This document shows positions 26,761-36,975 of a DNA stretch of 64,000 nt, piece after piece (position 1 is the first letter of the stretch; each line of letters opens with the position of its first letter). The stretch comes from Granulicella tundricola MP5ACTX9 (lineage in GTDB: Bacteria; Acidobacteriota; Terriglobia; Terriglobales; Acidobacteriaceae). The translations under genes were made by a program, and so were the position numbers. The stretch lies in contig NC_015065.1 of NCBI RefSeq assembly GCF_000178975.2, forward strand, positions 124,001 through 188,000. Direction: 5' to 3'. A model generated the notes under the pieces. That model ran no database searches, was not told the origin of the DNA, and saw nothing but the letters and a program-made list of their open reading frames with translations.

Positions 26761-26991
26761 GGGACTGCCTCCAAGGCGTGGGTGATCGTGTTCCGGAAAT
26801 CTCCGGAATGGCATGAAACTAAGTTGTGGTTGGGTAAGCTCGATCTACGTACAACTCACCTGCGGCAGCCCGTCGGAGGCTGATTGACGATGAACATCAT
26901 TGCTTTTTGCTGCATTAGTAGAGGAGAAGTGGAGGAAGATGGTTGCCCAGCATACGGCGGAGGTCGAGTGCTCCGGATTGAAGGGATCAAT

Positions 26992-27147
26992 ATGTCCGGT
27001 GCCAATGCGGCGGCTAACTATTCATTCAGTGAGGAAGCGTTTTCGGTGCTCGACCAGATCTTGAGCTCAAGCGATCAAGACCAGTTGTCTGAAGTGCTGA
27101 TTCTAGACCAGCAACGTTTTAAGAGGCTCGCCGCCCGTATCCATTAG
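26992..27147 (+). CDS. Possible 51-residue protein
   Basis: Short frame with AAGGGA 5 bases before the ATG. The predicted product is acidic and helical (SFSEEAFSVLDQILSSSDQ). No homolog is recalled. It lies between the divergent ferritin operon and the GH20 pseudogene and may not be real. Confidence 0.3.
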   Translation: MSGANAAANYSFSEEAFSVLDQILSSSDQDQLSEVLILDQQRFKRLAARIH

Positions 27148-27258
27148 AAGGGGTTACTTTCGCGGGTAAGAGGTCCCACCTTGGAAATTTTGGCGATAAG
27201 CATTCACCTATTGATGAATTCGCGAATGCAACAAGAAAGTAGTGGATTGGTTCTACTC

Positions 27259-29292
27259 CTATGCCGCCTTCACAAGCTCAGTCAGCGGCATGAGAAAGGT
27301 AAAGTGAACCAGTGCACTCGGCTTTTTTGAATCCTCTAATTGCTGGTGGGCCTTGGTCTGCCAGTTCGCTGGAGCTTTCTGTCTGGCCTCAGCAAACTTC
27401 AGTGCTTCCTGGGCCGTTGTGCTCAGCGCCAGTAGCTGGTTTGCACGATTGTCGATATCACGCAACCGTGGTGATGTGATCATCTCTTGCTTGACTCTTG
27501 GCACCGACCGTTGCAGCGCGACAAACCAGTGGTCCAGCTTCGTGCGGTCCTCCTCATCCCCGGTCGGATCCGCCAGAAACCGCTTCATTGTCGCCTCAGT
27601 CCAGTACCGCGACGGCGGATCCGGCCGCACGGCATCAACAAAACGATCGAGAGCCGTGAGCTGATTCGTATGCTGCACCTGCGAACGCTCCCCAAAACTG
27701 ACTGGCTCGAAAGCTAAAGAGAAGGTGCGCAGATCATCGATCTGCTCCGATCCTGCTAGCTCGCGTAGGCCGGCATCGCCAGACTGCAGATGTGTCAGGC
27801 CAAGCCCTTCCAACTCAACCGAGACCGTCTCCAACCTCCGGTACATGTCATCCACATCGCGCAGGTTCTCTGGGACCAGAAGCGCTCCGCAATCGCCGCC
27901 GTCCGGGGCCAGATACGAGAGTCGATCGTGCGTGGAGAGAGATGCTCGGCCCACATGCACACCTCTCCTCCTAAAATCAGCTTGCGCTGCTCCGGCGTCA
28001 ACTCAGACGTCGACGGTAAAAGGGTCAGTCAGGTAGTGCACCCCCGCCGGCCTCATCCCGTCGAGGTAGTATGGAGCCGACAGCACACCCCCATAACCAA
28101 GCTTTGCACCCTTTGACAGTGAAGCTTCACCCCGCCATCATTGCACCACCACGTCTCTTGGCAGGCCGGGCGTCAACACTTCGTCCCACCCCATCAGATG
28201 TTTATGTAGGCGCATAATCGTCTTCAGCACTCGCTAGTTGAAGTAAGCCTGGAGCGCTTCATTGTCCTTCAGGTTGTGCGTCTGCATGAATGTTACAGTG
28301 CGCGGATTCTTCTTCCAGTCCGGAGCAGGGGTCTCGTCGCCGCCCACATGGATGTACGCATCTGGAAAGGCATGCGTCATCTCCTCCAGGAACTTATCGA
28401 TGAAGGCATAGGTCTCATCGCGCGTCGAATCGATTGCATAATCGCTCACGCCAAACTCGCGCCGGATACCCTTCGGATTGGTTCCGCTCGCGAGTTCCGG
28501 GTATGCCATCAGCCATGCCACACTATGTCCTGGCATCTCGAACTCAGGCACAACCCGTATGCCTCGCTCCCGGGCATAAGCGACGATCTCTTTCGCATCG
28601 TCCTGCGTATAAAGAAGCCCATCCGAGCCTAGTTCCGTGAGCTTCGGAAACACTTTGCTCTCAATCCGGAAGCCCTGGTCCTCAGTGAGGTGCCAGTGCA
28701 AGACATTTAGCTTCACGGCAGCCATCCCATCGACCGTCCGCTTGATCACCGTGACCGGCTCAAAGTGCCGTCCGCAATCCACCATCAGCCCGCGCCACCG
28801 GAACCTTGGAGAATCCTGAATCGTCACTACCGGCAGCACATAGCCATCTCCCGAACTCTGAACCAGCTGTACCAGCGTCTCCAGTCCATGAATAGCTCCC
28901 ACCTCCGTCGCAGCATCAATCTCCGCGTCGTCGGAGGTCACCTTCAGCGCATAAGATTCATCCTCATTGATCGACTGCACCATCTCACCCGGACGGTCCA
29001 CCTTGACGATCAATCGCGTCTTCCCGATCACCGGCTCCCGGCCAAACCCCTCATGAGACAGCCCGGTGGCATTCTTCATCCGCCGAACCGCACGATCGAT
29101 CGCATGGAGCAGACGAGCGTCGTGGCTCGCGGGTGTTTCCACCTTGAACGTGGAGGTAAGGGCCAGCGAACCACTACTCTACTGTAGATTCGCTGGCTGC
29201 GGCATCAGCGTGTTCCTGAAACCCGATTGTGCCGAAGCTGCCAAGCCCCATGCCATCACCATTACCGAACAACAGCGCACACCAAGTCCCAT
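27259..29292 (-). pseudogene. GH20 beta-N-acetylhexosaminidase, inactivated
   Basis: The remains of a secreted GH20 enzyme can be followed over the whole length: signal peptide (VRCCSVMVMAWGLAASAQ, ATG 29292), GH20b domain, and catalytic barrel with the Asp-Glu pair in HVGGDETP and FRWRGLMVDCGRHF. Lesions: an in-frame TAG just after the signal peptide (near 29179), TAG at 28234-28236, TGA near 28140, and compensating frameshifts near 28013 and 27895. GWDEVLTPGLP, GGEVCMWAEHL and YLDGM survive between the lesions. The C-terminal part (VDDMYRRLETVSVELE, then RTFSLAFEPVSFG) is still open. No functional enzyme is possible. It lies downstream of the TonB-dependent receptor. Confidence 0.85.
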
Positions 29293-29466
29293 ATCGCTTT
29301 CCTTCTCCAACCTTCGCCTCTTATGTAAACCTTGCCCCACTTTACCAAACCAGCGAGTCCTCCCCATCCACTACCCTGCCCTCCTCCGCATCTTTCTCTA
29401 CCAACTTCACATGGTGAAGCCTTTCTGTGGTCAGTATCGCGTTGCGCTGAGCAGGTGCGGCGACAA

Positions 29467-29498
29467 CAAAATTGCGCCACCTGGAGACCAGGTGGCGC
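29467..29498 (-). terminator. Terminator of the TonB-dependent receptor gene
   Basis: Perfect 11-bp stem GCGCCACCTGG / CCAGGTGGCGC with a 3-base loop (29474-29498), followed on the minus strand by AATTTTGTTG. It lies 23 bases after the receptor stop codon and separates it from the GH20 pseudogene. Confidence 0.85.
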
Positions 29499-29521
29499 AT
29501 GAGGTTTGAGCGGGCCACACG

Positions 29522-32500
29522 TTAGAACCGGTAGCTGCCGGAGAACTGCAGGTGCCGTTCGACCGAGCGCACCCCTTGGTTAGAGACATTACCGAAGGTG
29601 CTGTCTGTGATGCCGCTATCAGGGTTGCCATAGCTCGTGATGTTGAAGGCGTTGAATGCATCGAAGCGGAAGCCGATGGTCTGCTCACGGAAGGTATGAA
29701 AGTCCTTGAAGGCTGACATGTCCACGTTTAGGTAGCCCGGCCCACGTACGTTTCCATTGCGTGCCGTGCCAAAGCTGTTATTGGCGGGCGTTCCGAAGGC
29801 GCAGACGCCGTTATCGACTCCGGGCGTCGTGCAAGGAATCGCTGAGGGATCCGTACCAAAGTAGTTCTCAAGCGTGCGGTTGACGATCTTCAGCGCACGA
29901 TACTGGTTCGGACGTGAGCTGCCATAGCTGTTGGAATTGTTGCCGGGGCCGGTCAGCGTCTCTGGGAACCCCGTATACGCCACCGCGGCAACCGCAAGCT
30001 TCCAGCCGCCAATCGCTTCGTCCACAAACCGGTTCACATGAGAGAGATAATCCCTTCCCCGTCCTATAGGCAGCGCGTAGACCCCATTGCCGCTGAAGTT
30101 ATGCCGAACGTCGTATCCCGCTGGACCCCAGTCCGCGCCGCTGTCGTAATAGTTCTGGAACGCCCCTGAGAAGCCGTTCACGTTCAGCCCGTAGTTGCCC
30201 AGGCTGTTGGTCAACGCCTTGCCGTAGGTGTAGTTGAGGGTAAACTCCAGCCCATGCGTCGTGCGTTGCCGAAGCACTGCCTGCAGCGCGTTGTAGTTCA
30301 TGGTCGCGCGGGATTCCGTGATCAGCAGCGAGTTGCTTCCGATGCTGATCGACGGGTCTACCGCGTTGATGCCGATGTACTTGTTGTTGTAATAAGGCGC
30401 GGAGGTTTCATCTCCGTTGACCTTGTACTGGTTCAGGTTGCCGTAGTCCTCAATGTGCTGGCCGCCCTCTCCCAAATAGCCGACCTGGAGCGAGAGGCTG
30501 CGGGTCATGGCATACTCGGCCGTGAGATTGTACTCCTGTACGTAAGCTGGCTGGATGTTCTTCGGATATACATTGAAGGTTCCGCCGTATGCGGTTGTGC
30601 CTCCCGTAAAGCCCTGCTCTGCAGTGCGTGGCGCACCGGGGTTGCCCACGGTGGGAGTCACCACGGTCACGTTCACGGCTTGAATGAAAGGCGTGATGGA
30701 GGTCAGGCGCTGGTTGGAAGAGTTCCCTTCATAGAAGCTGGTCGCGCCATAGCCGCCACGAATGACGAAGCGGCTGTTCGCCTGGTAGGAGAAGCCCAGC
30801 CGAGGCATGATCTGCGTATGGTTCCCGTCATAGCAGGCGCGGGTGCTGCAGACTCCGGAGCCCGCCGGCGCTCCAACCGGCACCCTGCCCGCGTAGAGCA
30901 CCTGGCCAGTCGCAATGTCGACGTTTCCGGTCTTGTTATTCGATTCGATCCACGGCTGGTCGTACTCATAACGAATGCCGAAATTGATAGTAAGGTTGGG
31001 CATTGCCTTGAAATCGTCACTGACGAATCCCGCGGTACGCCACTGCCTCTGACCTACGTTCACACTCCCCAGCGTCACCGCAGCGGACGAGACGCGATCC
31101 AGCAGGAAGTCAGCTCCCCCATAACCAGGAGCATTGCTCAGGTTCGGATTGCTGGTGAAGGCACCGCCGTAGCCAATGTTGCCCAAATACCCATTGTTGT
31201 TGCTGGTGGGGTAATTGTTCTGATAGCGAAGTGCCTGAATCCCCGCTGTGATGGTGTGCGTGCCACGCTGCCAGGTAATGTTATCCACGTAGCTGAATGT
31301 ATTGTCAATCAGGCCGCCATCAAAAGCCCCCGTCCCAACGCCACTCAGGCCGCCAATATTCTGGGCGGAAAATCCGTTATAGGCCTGATTGGGAAACGGT
31401 ATGCCCACGATCGAGTTACCCCTCGTGCCGAACACGCCCGAGGGATCCAGCGGAAGGCCCTGGTTCCAGTCGGTGCGGGTAAAGCCTGCGCGGGCGGAGT
31501 TGACAATGGACGGACTGAAGATGTGAACCCAGGTTGCGCCAAACAATCTGGTAGGAAAAATGCTGACACTCGGAAAAGTCACCGGAAGCAACGCCGTCGA
31601 TCCGTCGTAAGCAGTCGACATGGCATAGAACCCGGTGATTTTGTCCGCAGAACGAGGGTCGTATTCGATTTTGATATCGCCCTGATTATTAGCGCGGTAA
31701 GTACGGATCGGTCCCTGGAAGTTGTTATTCAGTACGGTATCTGGGTCGGGGGTCGCATTGGGCAGGGGGTAGAGTTCAGGATGCGCAAACAGGTACTTGG
31801 CCACAGGGTTGATGACCGCAACGCCCCGGTTGCCGACGAAGGGAGCATAGTTGTTCACGGAGTCGTAGAGCTGGATAGGAGTGGCGCCGGCGGTGTTCAG
31901 CAGGGCTGAGAAATCGCCGTTACGCATGGCTTGGGTAAAGACGCTAGCCGTGCCGGTTCCCCCGCGGTGATAACGGGAGCCAAGGTAGTCCACAAAGAAG
32001 AAGAGCTTATCCCGCTTGATCGGACCGCCGAACGTCCCGCCAAACTGCGCCTGGGAGTACGGATTGGTGGAGATGACAGGGGTAACGTGCTTGTTATTGT
32101 AGGAGTTGGCGTTCGTGCGGTAGTCCTGAACATAGCCGTAAGCCGAGCCATGGAACGTATTGGTTCCACTCTTCAGAATACTGACGATCCCGCCGCCGTT
32201 CACGTTGCCGTAGTCAGCAGGGGAGTTCGCGGTGAGGACCTTGATCTCCTGAAGGGACTCAGGCGCGGGACTATATGCAATCAGGTTGTTGAAGGTTTCG
32301 TTGTCGTCGATTCCATCAAGCGTAAAGTTGTTGGCCTGGGCACGGTTTCCGTTCAGATTCACGGTGTCGCTGTTGTTCAGACTTCGCTCGATGCTTGTAG
32401 TCCCGCCTGTGCCGGAGGTGCTGACGGACCCCGGCAGGTAAAGCGTAAGCGCGGAGAAATCGAGGCCGTTGAGCGGGAAGTTCTGGATGGTGTTTGCGGT

Positions 32501-32920
32501 GAAGGTTCCGCTCAGCGTAGCGTCGTTGGTGTCGAGAATTTCGGATGCTTCTGAGACATTGACCGTCGTCTCCGATGAGCCAAGCGCAAGCTTCACATTG
32601 AAAGTCGTGGTCTGGAGGGCTTCAAGGGTAAACTGCGGGACGTTCTGCGTGCCGAAGCCGCTGCCGCTGATTGCGACCGTGTAATGGCCGATGGGCAGGA
32701 AGGCGATGCGGTAGAGGCCGGCAGAGTCGGTTTTCGCATTGGAATCGACGCCCGTGTCTACGTTATGGGCTACGACCATGGCGTTTGGAATCACGGCTCC
32801 GCTTGGGTCAGTGACCATGCCGGTCACAGTGCCGGTGACCGTTTGTGCTGCGCCAATCCCTGCACCCATTGCGGCCACAGCCGATACGCTACACAAAAAT
32901 CCAGAGATATGTCGATTCAT
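29522..32920 (-). CDS. Oar-like TonB-dependent receptor with carboxypeptidase-regulatory domain
   Basis: 1132 residues from the ATG at 32920 (AGGTGAGGA SD); a GTG four codons upstream is possible. The signal peptide ends near GAAQ. A CarboxypepD_reg-like beta-sandwich (GMVTDPSGAVIPNAMVVAHN through SGFGTQNVP, about 35-110) precedes the plug (NNFTLDGIDDNETFNN, GGGIVSILKSGTNTFHGSAY) and a large barrel that ends in SGSYRF. It imports ligands, probably oligosaccharides, across the outer membrane using TonB energy. Acidobacteria carry many such Oar-type receptors near glycoside hydrolases. It is divergent from the GH78 gene and followed by the GH20 pseudogene; rhamnose- or hexosamine-containing glycans are plausible ligands but unproven. 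Confidence 0.92.
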   Translation of the reverse strand: MNRHISGFLCSVSAVAAMGAGIGAAQTVTGTVTGMVTDPSGAVIPNAMVVAHNVDTGVDSNAKTDSAGLYRIAFLPIGHYTVAISGSGFGTQNVPQFTLEALQTTTFNVKLALGSSETTVNVSEASEILDTNDATLSGTFTANTIQNFPLNGLDFSALTLYLPGSVSTSGTGGTTSIERSLNNSDTVNLNGNRAQANNFTLDGIDDNETFNNLIAYSPAPESLQEIKVLTANSPADYGNVNGGGIVSILKSGTNTFHGSAYGYVQDYRTNANSYNNKHVTPVISTNPYSQAQFGGTFGGPIKRDKLFFFVDYLGSRYHRGGTGTASVFTQAMRNGDFSALLNTAGATPIQLYDSVNNYAPFVGNRGVAVINPVAKYLFAHPELYPLPNATPDPDTVLNNNFQGPIRTYRANNQGDIKIEYDPRSADKITGFYAMSTAYDGSTALLPVTFPSVSIFPTRLFGATWVHIFSPSIVNSARAGFTRTDWNQGLPLDPSGVFGTRGNSIVGIPFPNQAYNGFSAQNIGGLSGVGTGAFDGGLIDNTFSYVDNITWQRGTHTITAGIQALRYQNNYPTSNNNGYLGNIGYGGAFTSNPNLSNAPGYGGADFLLDRVSSAAVTLGSVNVGQRQWRTAGFVSDDFKAMPNLTINFGIRYEYDQPWIESNNKTGNVDIATGQVLYAGRVPVGAPAGSGVCSTRACYDGNHTQIMPRLGFSYQANSRFVIRGGYGATSFYEGNSSNQRLTSITPFIQAVNVTVVTPTVGNPGAPRTAEQGFTGGTTAYGGTFNVYPKNIQPAYVQEYNLTAEYAMTRSLSLQVGYLGEGGQHIEDYGNLNQYKVNGDETSAPYYNNKYIGINAVDPSISIGSNSLLITESRATMNYNALQAVLRQRTTHGLEFTLNYTYGKALTNSLGNYGLNVNGFSGAFQNYYDSGADWGPAGYDVRHNFSGNGVYALPIGRGRDYLSHVNRFVDEAIGGWKLAVAAVAYTGFPETLTGPGNNSNSYGSSRPNQYRALKIVNRTLENYFGTDPSAIPCTTPGVDNGVCAFGTPANNSFGTARNGNVRGPGYLNVDMSAFKDFHTFREQTIGFRFDAFNAFNITSYGNPDSGITDSTFGNVSNQGVRSVERHLQFSGSYRF

Positions 32921-33335
32921 TTGCGTCCTCACCTAAAGTTGGTTCTGGCCTTCCGCTGTCTTCAAGCCGGTGTATCCCTCTCCTATACTGGAGAGGTGAT
33001 TTCACGGGCTGCGTTCACCATCGTACTCGAGCGGTTGTAACTTGTTAGTGGATACTACAGGGAAGACGACGGTTTTGTCGGCAGTTTCTATTAGGGACGG
33101 TGGATGTTATCAAAAGAATCACGGGGGATAGCTCAACGCCAAAGCGCGACAGAGCCCGACGATGACTTCGCGTCGATCTAGAGGGGTTTCATCGGCACAG
33201 ATACCCCCGCGGCTTTTCGAGGCAAACAGCAACCCAATGCTCAAGCGTTGGCTTAAGATTGTTGCGCGGTGTTGAAGCGCATCTTGCCCATCGAGGCAAT
33301 AAGCTGGTTCATAGATCAGGAACGCAAGGAAAAGA
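32921..33335. other. Divergent intergenic region, receptor / rhamnosidase
   Basis: 415 bases with promoters for both flanking genes expected. A 75-codon minus-strand frame at 33119-33346 has a hydrophobic start but overlaps the GH78 start and lacks an SD. I see no clear palindrome. Confidence 0.5.
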
Positions 33336-36300
33336 ATGAAAGCCATACGTTTGAAAGTAAATTACAGACTTTGGGCACTATCGATGCAAATTTTGCTCCT
33401 GATCAGCGGTGCAGCACGGGTCTCTGCTCTACCGGTGGGCTTGCGTGTAGATTCTCGCGTGAACCCTCTTGGTGTCGATACGGCGATTCCTTCACTCTCC
33501 TGGCGAAGTGACGATACGCAAAAGAACTGGACGCAGTCCGCTTTCAGGATAGAGGTAGCGAGCAACTTATCCTTACTGAAAGCGAACATGCCGGATGTTT
33601 GGGATAGTGGACGAGTCGCATCCAATGAGTCTGTTGCGATCCCGTATAAGGGACCGACACTCATGGCAACCAAGCGATATTACTGGCGAGTTCGGACGTG
33701 GGACCGGGCTGGAAAAGAACAAACCTCTGCAGAACTGGCCTGGTGGGAGATGGGCCTTATCGGGAATAACTCCTGGAAAGCGAAGTGGATTGGCTACTCC
33801 GACAATACGGATGCTCAAGCCTTACAGCGGGTGCGGTGGCTGTGGTTGCCGGGAGGGGATGCCCATCATGTTTCGGGCGGGCAGCCCGTCGAGTTTCACT
33901 ACGTCCTCCACCTTGATGCCCAGCCCGCAGCGGCCGTTTTGCATTGCCTTACTGGCGGGACCTTTACTACTTTGGTGAATGGAAACCAGACAGGACACAA
34001 GCAGGAATGGACTGCTTTTGATCGAGAGGACCTACGGAACCAATTGCACGCGGGGCCTGGAATCAGCGGGGATAACGACATTATTGTGCGAACCATCGCA
34101 CACGAGGCTAGGACGCCTGACACGACAGCGAACGGCTTTGCTGCTGTTCTCGACCTTCGCGACGAACACGGACACAATCGGCAGATAGTCACGGATGCCG
34201 CCTGGACCGCTAGGCCCAGCTCGGAAGCATCCTGGCAGCCGGCCCAGGTCGTCGGTCCACTGAACGATCTCCAAGTGAATGTAGGATCAGACCGCCGAAA
34301 GATCGTGCCTGCTCCCGAACGCATCTCAACAGGCGTTTCTCTTCTGAGAACCGACTTTGCAGTTGACGGTCCTATTCGTTCAGCGCGGCTTTACATCACG
34401 GCCATGGGTAGCTACCGCGCCTTTCTGAATGGCAAGCGCATCGGTGAGACTGTACTGACGCCGGGCTTCACAGACTTTCGCAAGCGCGCGCTCTATCAGA
34501 CATACGATGTAACCCAACTCGCCAAATCAGGGTCAAACGCTTTCGGTGTGAAGCTTGGCGGTGGATGGCATGGCAGTCCATTGCTGTGGTCAGGTGTAAG
34601 GGAGTTTACCGGGCCTGATCTGCTTCGCGCTCAAATAATAGTTACCCTTCAGGACGGAACCCAGAAGATCATCGCAACGGACAGCAGTTGGAAGGGCAGT
34701 CGTAGTGCGACAGACTCCGCTGAAATTTATGGTGGTGAAAGCTACGATGCTCGCCTTTCCGAGACCGGCTGGAACACGGTGCAGTCTGCATCCAAACTAG
34801 CGTGGGCGCCGGTGAAGGAAGGCTCCGTTTCCAACGACACGCAAATCAGCGCACAACCTGATTCATCGCCCCATGTATCTCAGACCTTGAAGCCGGTATC
34901 TGTGCATCTTGTGGACGCGGCCGGAGTCCCGGCGGGTACCAAGCTCTTCGACATGGGCCAGAATATGGTGGGTGTCGTTCGCCTGCGGGTCCATGGAGTA
35001 CGTGGAAGCACGGTCCGTCTACGATTCGCTGAACGACTGAAGCCAGATGGTAGTGTTTATACCGAGAATCTCCGCAACGCCGACGCTACGGACGAATATA
35101 CCTTGCGGGGCGGTGGTCTTGAAGAGTGGACTCCCATGTTCACCTTTCATGGCTTTCGTTATGTACAGGCAGAGGGGCTTCCAGCCGGAGCAGGGCGGGA
35201 TAGTTTACTGGGCGAGGTGGAAAATAGCTTGCCCGACGAGCCTTCAACGCGTTTCACCAGTTCTAGTCCGTTGCTCAACAGCATGTTTGAGTTAGGTCTA
35301 TGGGGACAGCGCGGGAACTTCGTCTCTATTCCAACCGACTGTCCCCAACGTGATGAGCGCCTGGGCTGGATGGGCGACGCAGGTGTTTTCTGGCAGACGG
35401 GCTCGTATAACTTTGATATCAACGCGTTCACGCACAAGTTCATGGATGACGTAACAGATGGTCAGGACGCGCGCGGTATCTTTTCAAATGTTTCGCCGAA
35501 CTTGCTTCAGGTTGGCCCTGAAGTTGTAGGGGCCCCTGGATGGGGAGACGCTGGGGTGCTGGTTCCATACGCCACCTGGATGCAGTATGGCGATCGAAGC
35601 GTGATAGATAAGAACTGGGATGCGATGGAGCGCTGGATTCGTTTCATCGAAGAATCGAATACAGCCGGGCTCCGCAGCAATGATTTAGGGCCCAACTACG
35701 CTGACTGGCTAGCTCCGGACCCGAATACTCCGAAAGATCTTGTGGCCACCGCCTATTGGGCTTTGATGACGCAACAAATGAAAAGCATGGCGATCGCCAC
35801 TGGCCGCGCCGAAGCCGCAAAACGTTATGAGCAGCTTTACGGAAAAATTCGCAAAGCCTACCGGAAAGCGTACGTCCACGAAGACGGAAGTGTAGAAGGG
35901 GAGACGCAGACCGCCTACGTGCTTACCCTTTACACAGGGATGGATGAGAAAGAGGAAAGTGGCGTCATTACCGGTCGCCTCATTGCCGATATTGAGAAGC
36001 ATGACAACCATCTGACCACCGGTTTCCTTGGCACGCCCTTTCTTTTATCGGTGCTTGATACACAGAATAGAAGTGATGTGGCCTATCGGCTTTTGCTAAA
36101 TAAGACGTATCCATCATGGGGATACATGGTCAAGAAAGGCGCGACGACGTGGTGGGAACGTTGGAACGGAGACACCGGGGATCCGGGTATGAACTCATAC
36201 AATCACTACGCATTCGGTTCCGTGATGGCGTGGGTCTACCGACGTGTATCAGGTATTGATACGGACGCGAGTGGCCCAGGCTTTCATCACATGATCATTG

Positions 36301-36548
36301 CGCCGCAGGTTGATCCTCTCTTAAGACATGTGCGAATGGAGTACACGTCTGTCTACGGAAAAGTCGTAACAGACTTGACACGTTCTGCAGACGGAGGCTT
36401 AAAACTTAGCGTGAGCCTTCCCGCAAATACCTCGGCGACTGTGCAACTGCCCCAAGGCGATCACGGAACAATCAAGCAAGATGGTGCTCTTATAAGCAGT
36501 AAGAAGATTGAAATTGGATCTGGCGAAGCGATCTTTACTGTCCAGTAG
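33336..36548 (+). CDS. Alpha-L-rhamnosidase, GH78
   Basis: 1070 residues, secreted (hydrophobic LWALSMQILLLISGAARVSA near the N-terminus). Domain order: Ig-like N-domain (SWRSDDTQKNWTQSAFRIEV), an extra beta-sandwich, Bac_rhamnosid_N (LYITAMGSYRAFLNGKRIG, about 350), concanavalin-like domain, then the (alpha/alpha)6 barrel from about 630. The barrel has CPQRDERLGWMGDAGVFW (about 668-685), which carries the general acid Glu, and WWERWNG (about 938-944) with the second catalytic Glu. A beta-sandwich C-domain closes the protein. It releases terminal alpha-L-rhamnose from pectic or bacterial glycans and glycosides. AAGGAAAA serves as SD. It is divergent from the TonB-dependent receptor. Confidence 0.93.
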   Translation: MKAIRLKVNYRLWALSMQILLLISGAARVSALPVGLRVDSRVNPLGVDTAIPSLSWRSDDTQKNWTQSAFRIEVASNLSLLKANMPDVWDSGRVASNESVAIPYKGPTLMATKRYYWRVRTWDRAGKEQTSAELAWWEMGLIGNNSWKAKWIGYSDNTDAQALQRVRWLWLPGGDAHHVSGGQPVEFHYVLHLDAQPAAAVLHCLTGGTFTTLVNGNQTGHKQEWTAFDREDLRNQLHAGPGISGDNDIIVRTIAHEARTPDTTANGFAAVLDLRDEHGHNRQIVTDAAWTARPSSEASWQPAQVVGPLNDLQVNVGSDRRKIVPAPERISTGVSLLRTDFAVDGPIRSARLYITAMGSYRAFLNGKRIGETVLTPGFTDFRKRALYQTYDVTQLAKSGSNAFGVKLGGGWHGSPLLWSGVREFTGPDLLRAQIIVTLQDGTQKIIATDSSWKGSRSATDSAEIYGGESYDARLSETGWNTVQSASKLAWAPVKEGSVSNDTQISAQPDSSPHVSQTLKPVSVHLVDAAGVPAGTKLFDMGQNMVGVVRLRVHGVRGSTVRLRFAERLKPDGSVYTENLRNADATDEYTLRGGGLEEWTPMFTFHGFRYVQAEGLPAGAGRDSLLGEVENSLPDEPSTRFTSSSPLLNSMFELGLWGQRGNFVSIPTDCPQRDERLGWMGDAGVFWQTGSYNFDINAFTHKFMDDVTDGQDARGIFSNVSPNLLQVGPEVVGAPGWGDAGVLVPYATWMQYGDRSVIDKNWDAMERWIRFIEESNTAGLRSNDLGPNYADWLAPDPNTPKDLVATAYWALMTQQMKSMAIATGRAEAAKRYEQLYGKIRKAYRKAYVHEDGSVEGETQTAYVLTLYTGMDEKEESGVITGRLIADIEKHDNHLTTGFLGTPFLLSVLDTQNRSDVAYRLLLNKTYPSWGYMVKKGATTWWERWNGDTGDPGMNSYNHYAFGSVMAWVYRRVSGIDTDASGPGFHHMIIAPQVDPLLRHVRMEYTSVYGKVVTDLTRSADGGLKLSVSLPANTSATVQLPQGDHGTIKQDGALISSKKIEIGSGEAIFTVQ

Positions 36549-36693
36549 ATAAGATCCTTTCGAGATAGGCTTCATTATCGGAAATGAGGGTGGATGAAAA
36601 CTAGGCTATCCTCGCATTTCTTTAGCCTCTAGTGGAGTGTCCGGCTTGAAATGTGCCAGTGGATAAGAGAGACACTGGACAAAGAGAGGGCAT

Positions 36694-36975
36694 ATGGGAC
36701 GAGGGAAGAAGTACCAGCCTGAGCAGGTGGTAAATCTGTTGCGACAGATCGAAGTAGCCGTAGCGAACGGGAAGACGACGGCTCTGGCGTGTAAGGAAGC
36801 CGGGATCGTGGAGCAGACCTACTTCCGCTGGCGCAAGGAGTACGGCGGGTTGCAGGTGGACCAGGCGAAGCGACTGAAGGGGTTGGAGCAGGAGAACTCC
36901 AAGCTGAAGCGTTTGGTAGCGAACCTGAGCCTGGATAATCTTGCGTTGAAGAACTTCGCCTCGGGAAACTTCTAA
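36694..36975 (+). CDS. IS3-family OrfA
   Basis: 93 residues. Helix-turn-helix of the Tnp_1 type (EQVVNLLRQIEVAVANGKTT, then GIVEQTYFRWRKEYGG), followed by a leucine-zipper coiled coil (LKGLEQENSKLKRLVANLSL) for multimerisation. It binds the IS ends and, alone, usually represses transposition. The stop codon follows directly after the slippery site GGGAAAC, so a fraction of ribosomes should make the OrfAB transposase. Confidence 0.9.
   Translation: MGRGKKYQPEQVVNLLRQIEVAVANGKTTALACKEAGIVEQTYFRWRKEYGGLQVDQAKRLKGLEQENSKLKRLVANLSLDNLALKNFASGNF
36963..36969 (+). promoter_or_regulatory. -1 ribosomal frameshift heptamer GGGAAAC
   Basis: In the OrfA frame it reads G GGA AAC, the canonical X XXY YYZ slippery pattern, two codons before the OrfA stop. 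After slipping, translation continues as LLSPERRRIAADH into OrfB, the normal beginning of an IS3 OrfB domain. Confidence 0.75.

Noticed and set aside
27259..29292. Stop-codon recoding (TAG read-through) as an explanation for the open GH20 frame
   Set aside because: A TGA and two frameshifts are also present, so read-through cannot restore the protein.
30254..31909. 551-codon plus-strand frame opposite the TonB-dependent receptor
   Set aside because: Mirror of the receptor coding sequence, low-complexity product, no start signal.
33119..33346. Small minus-strand frame with hydrophobic N-terminus between receptor and GH78
   Set aside because: Overlaps the GH78 start, has no SD and no family resemblance.
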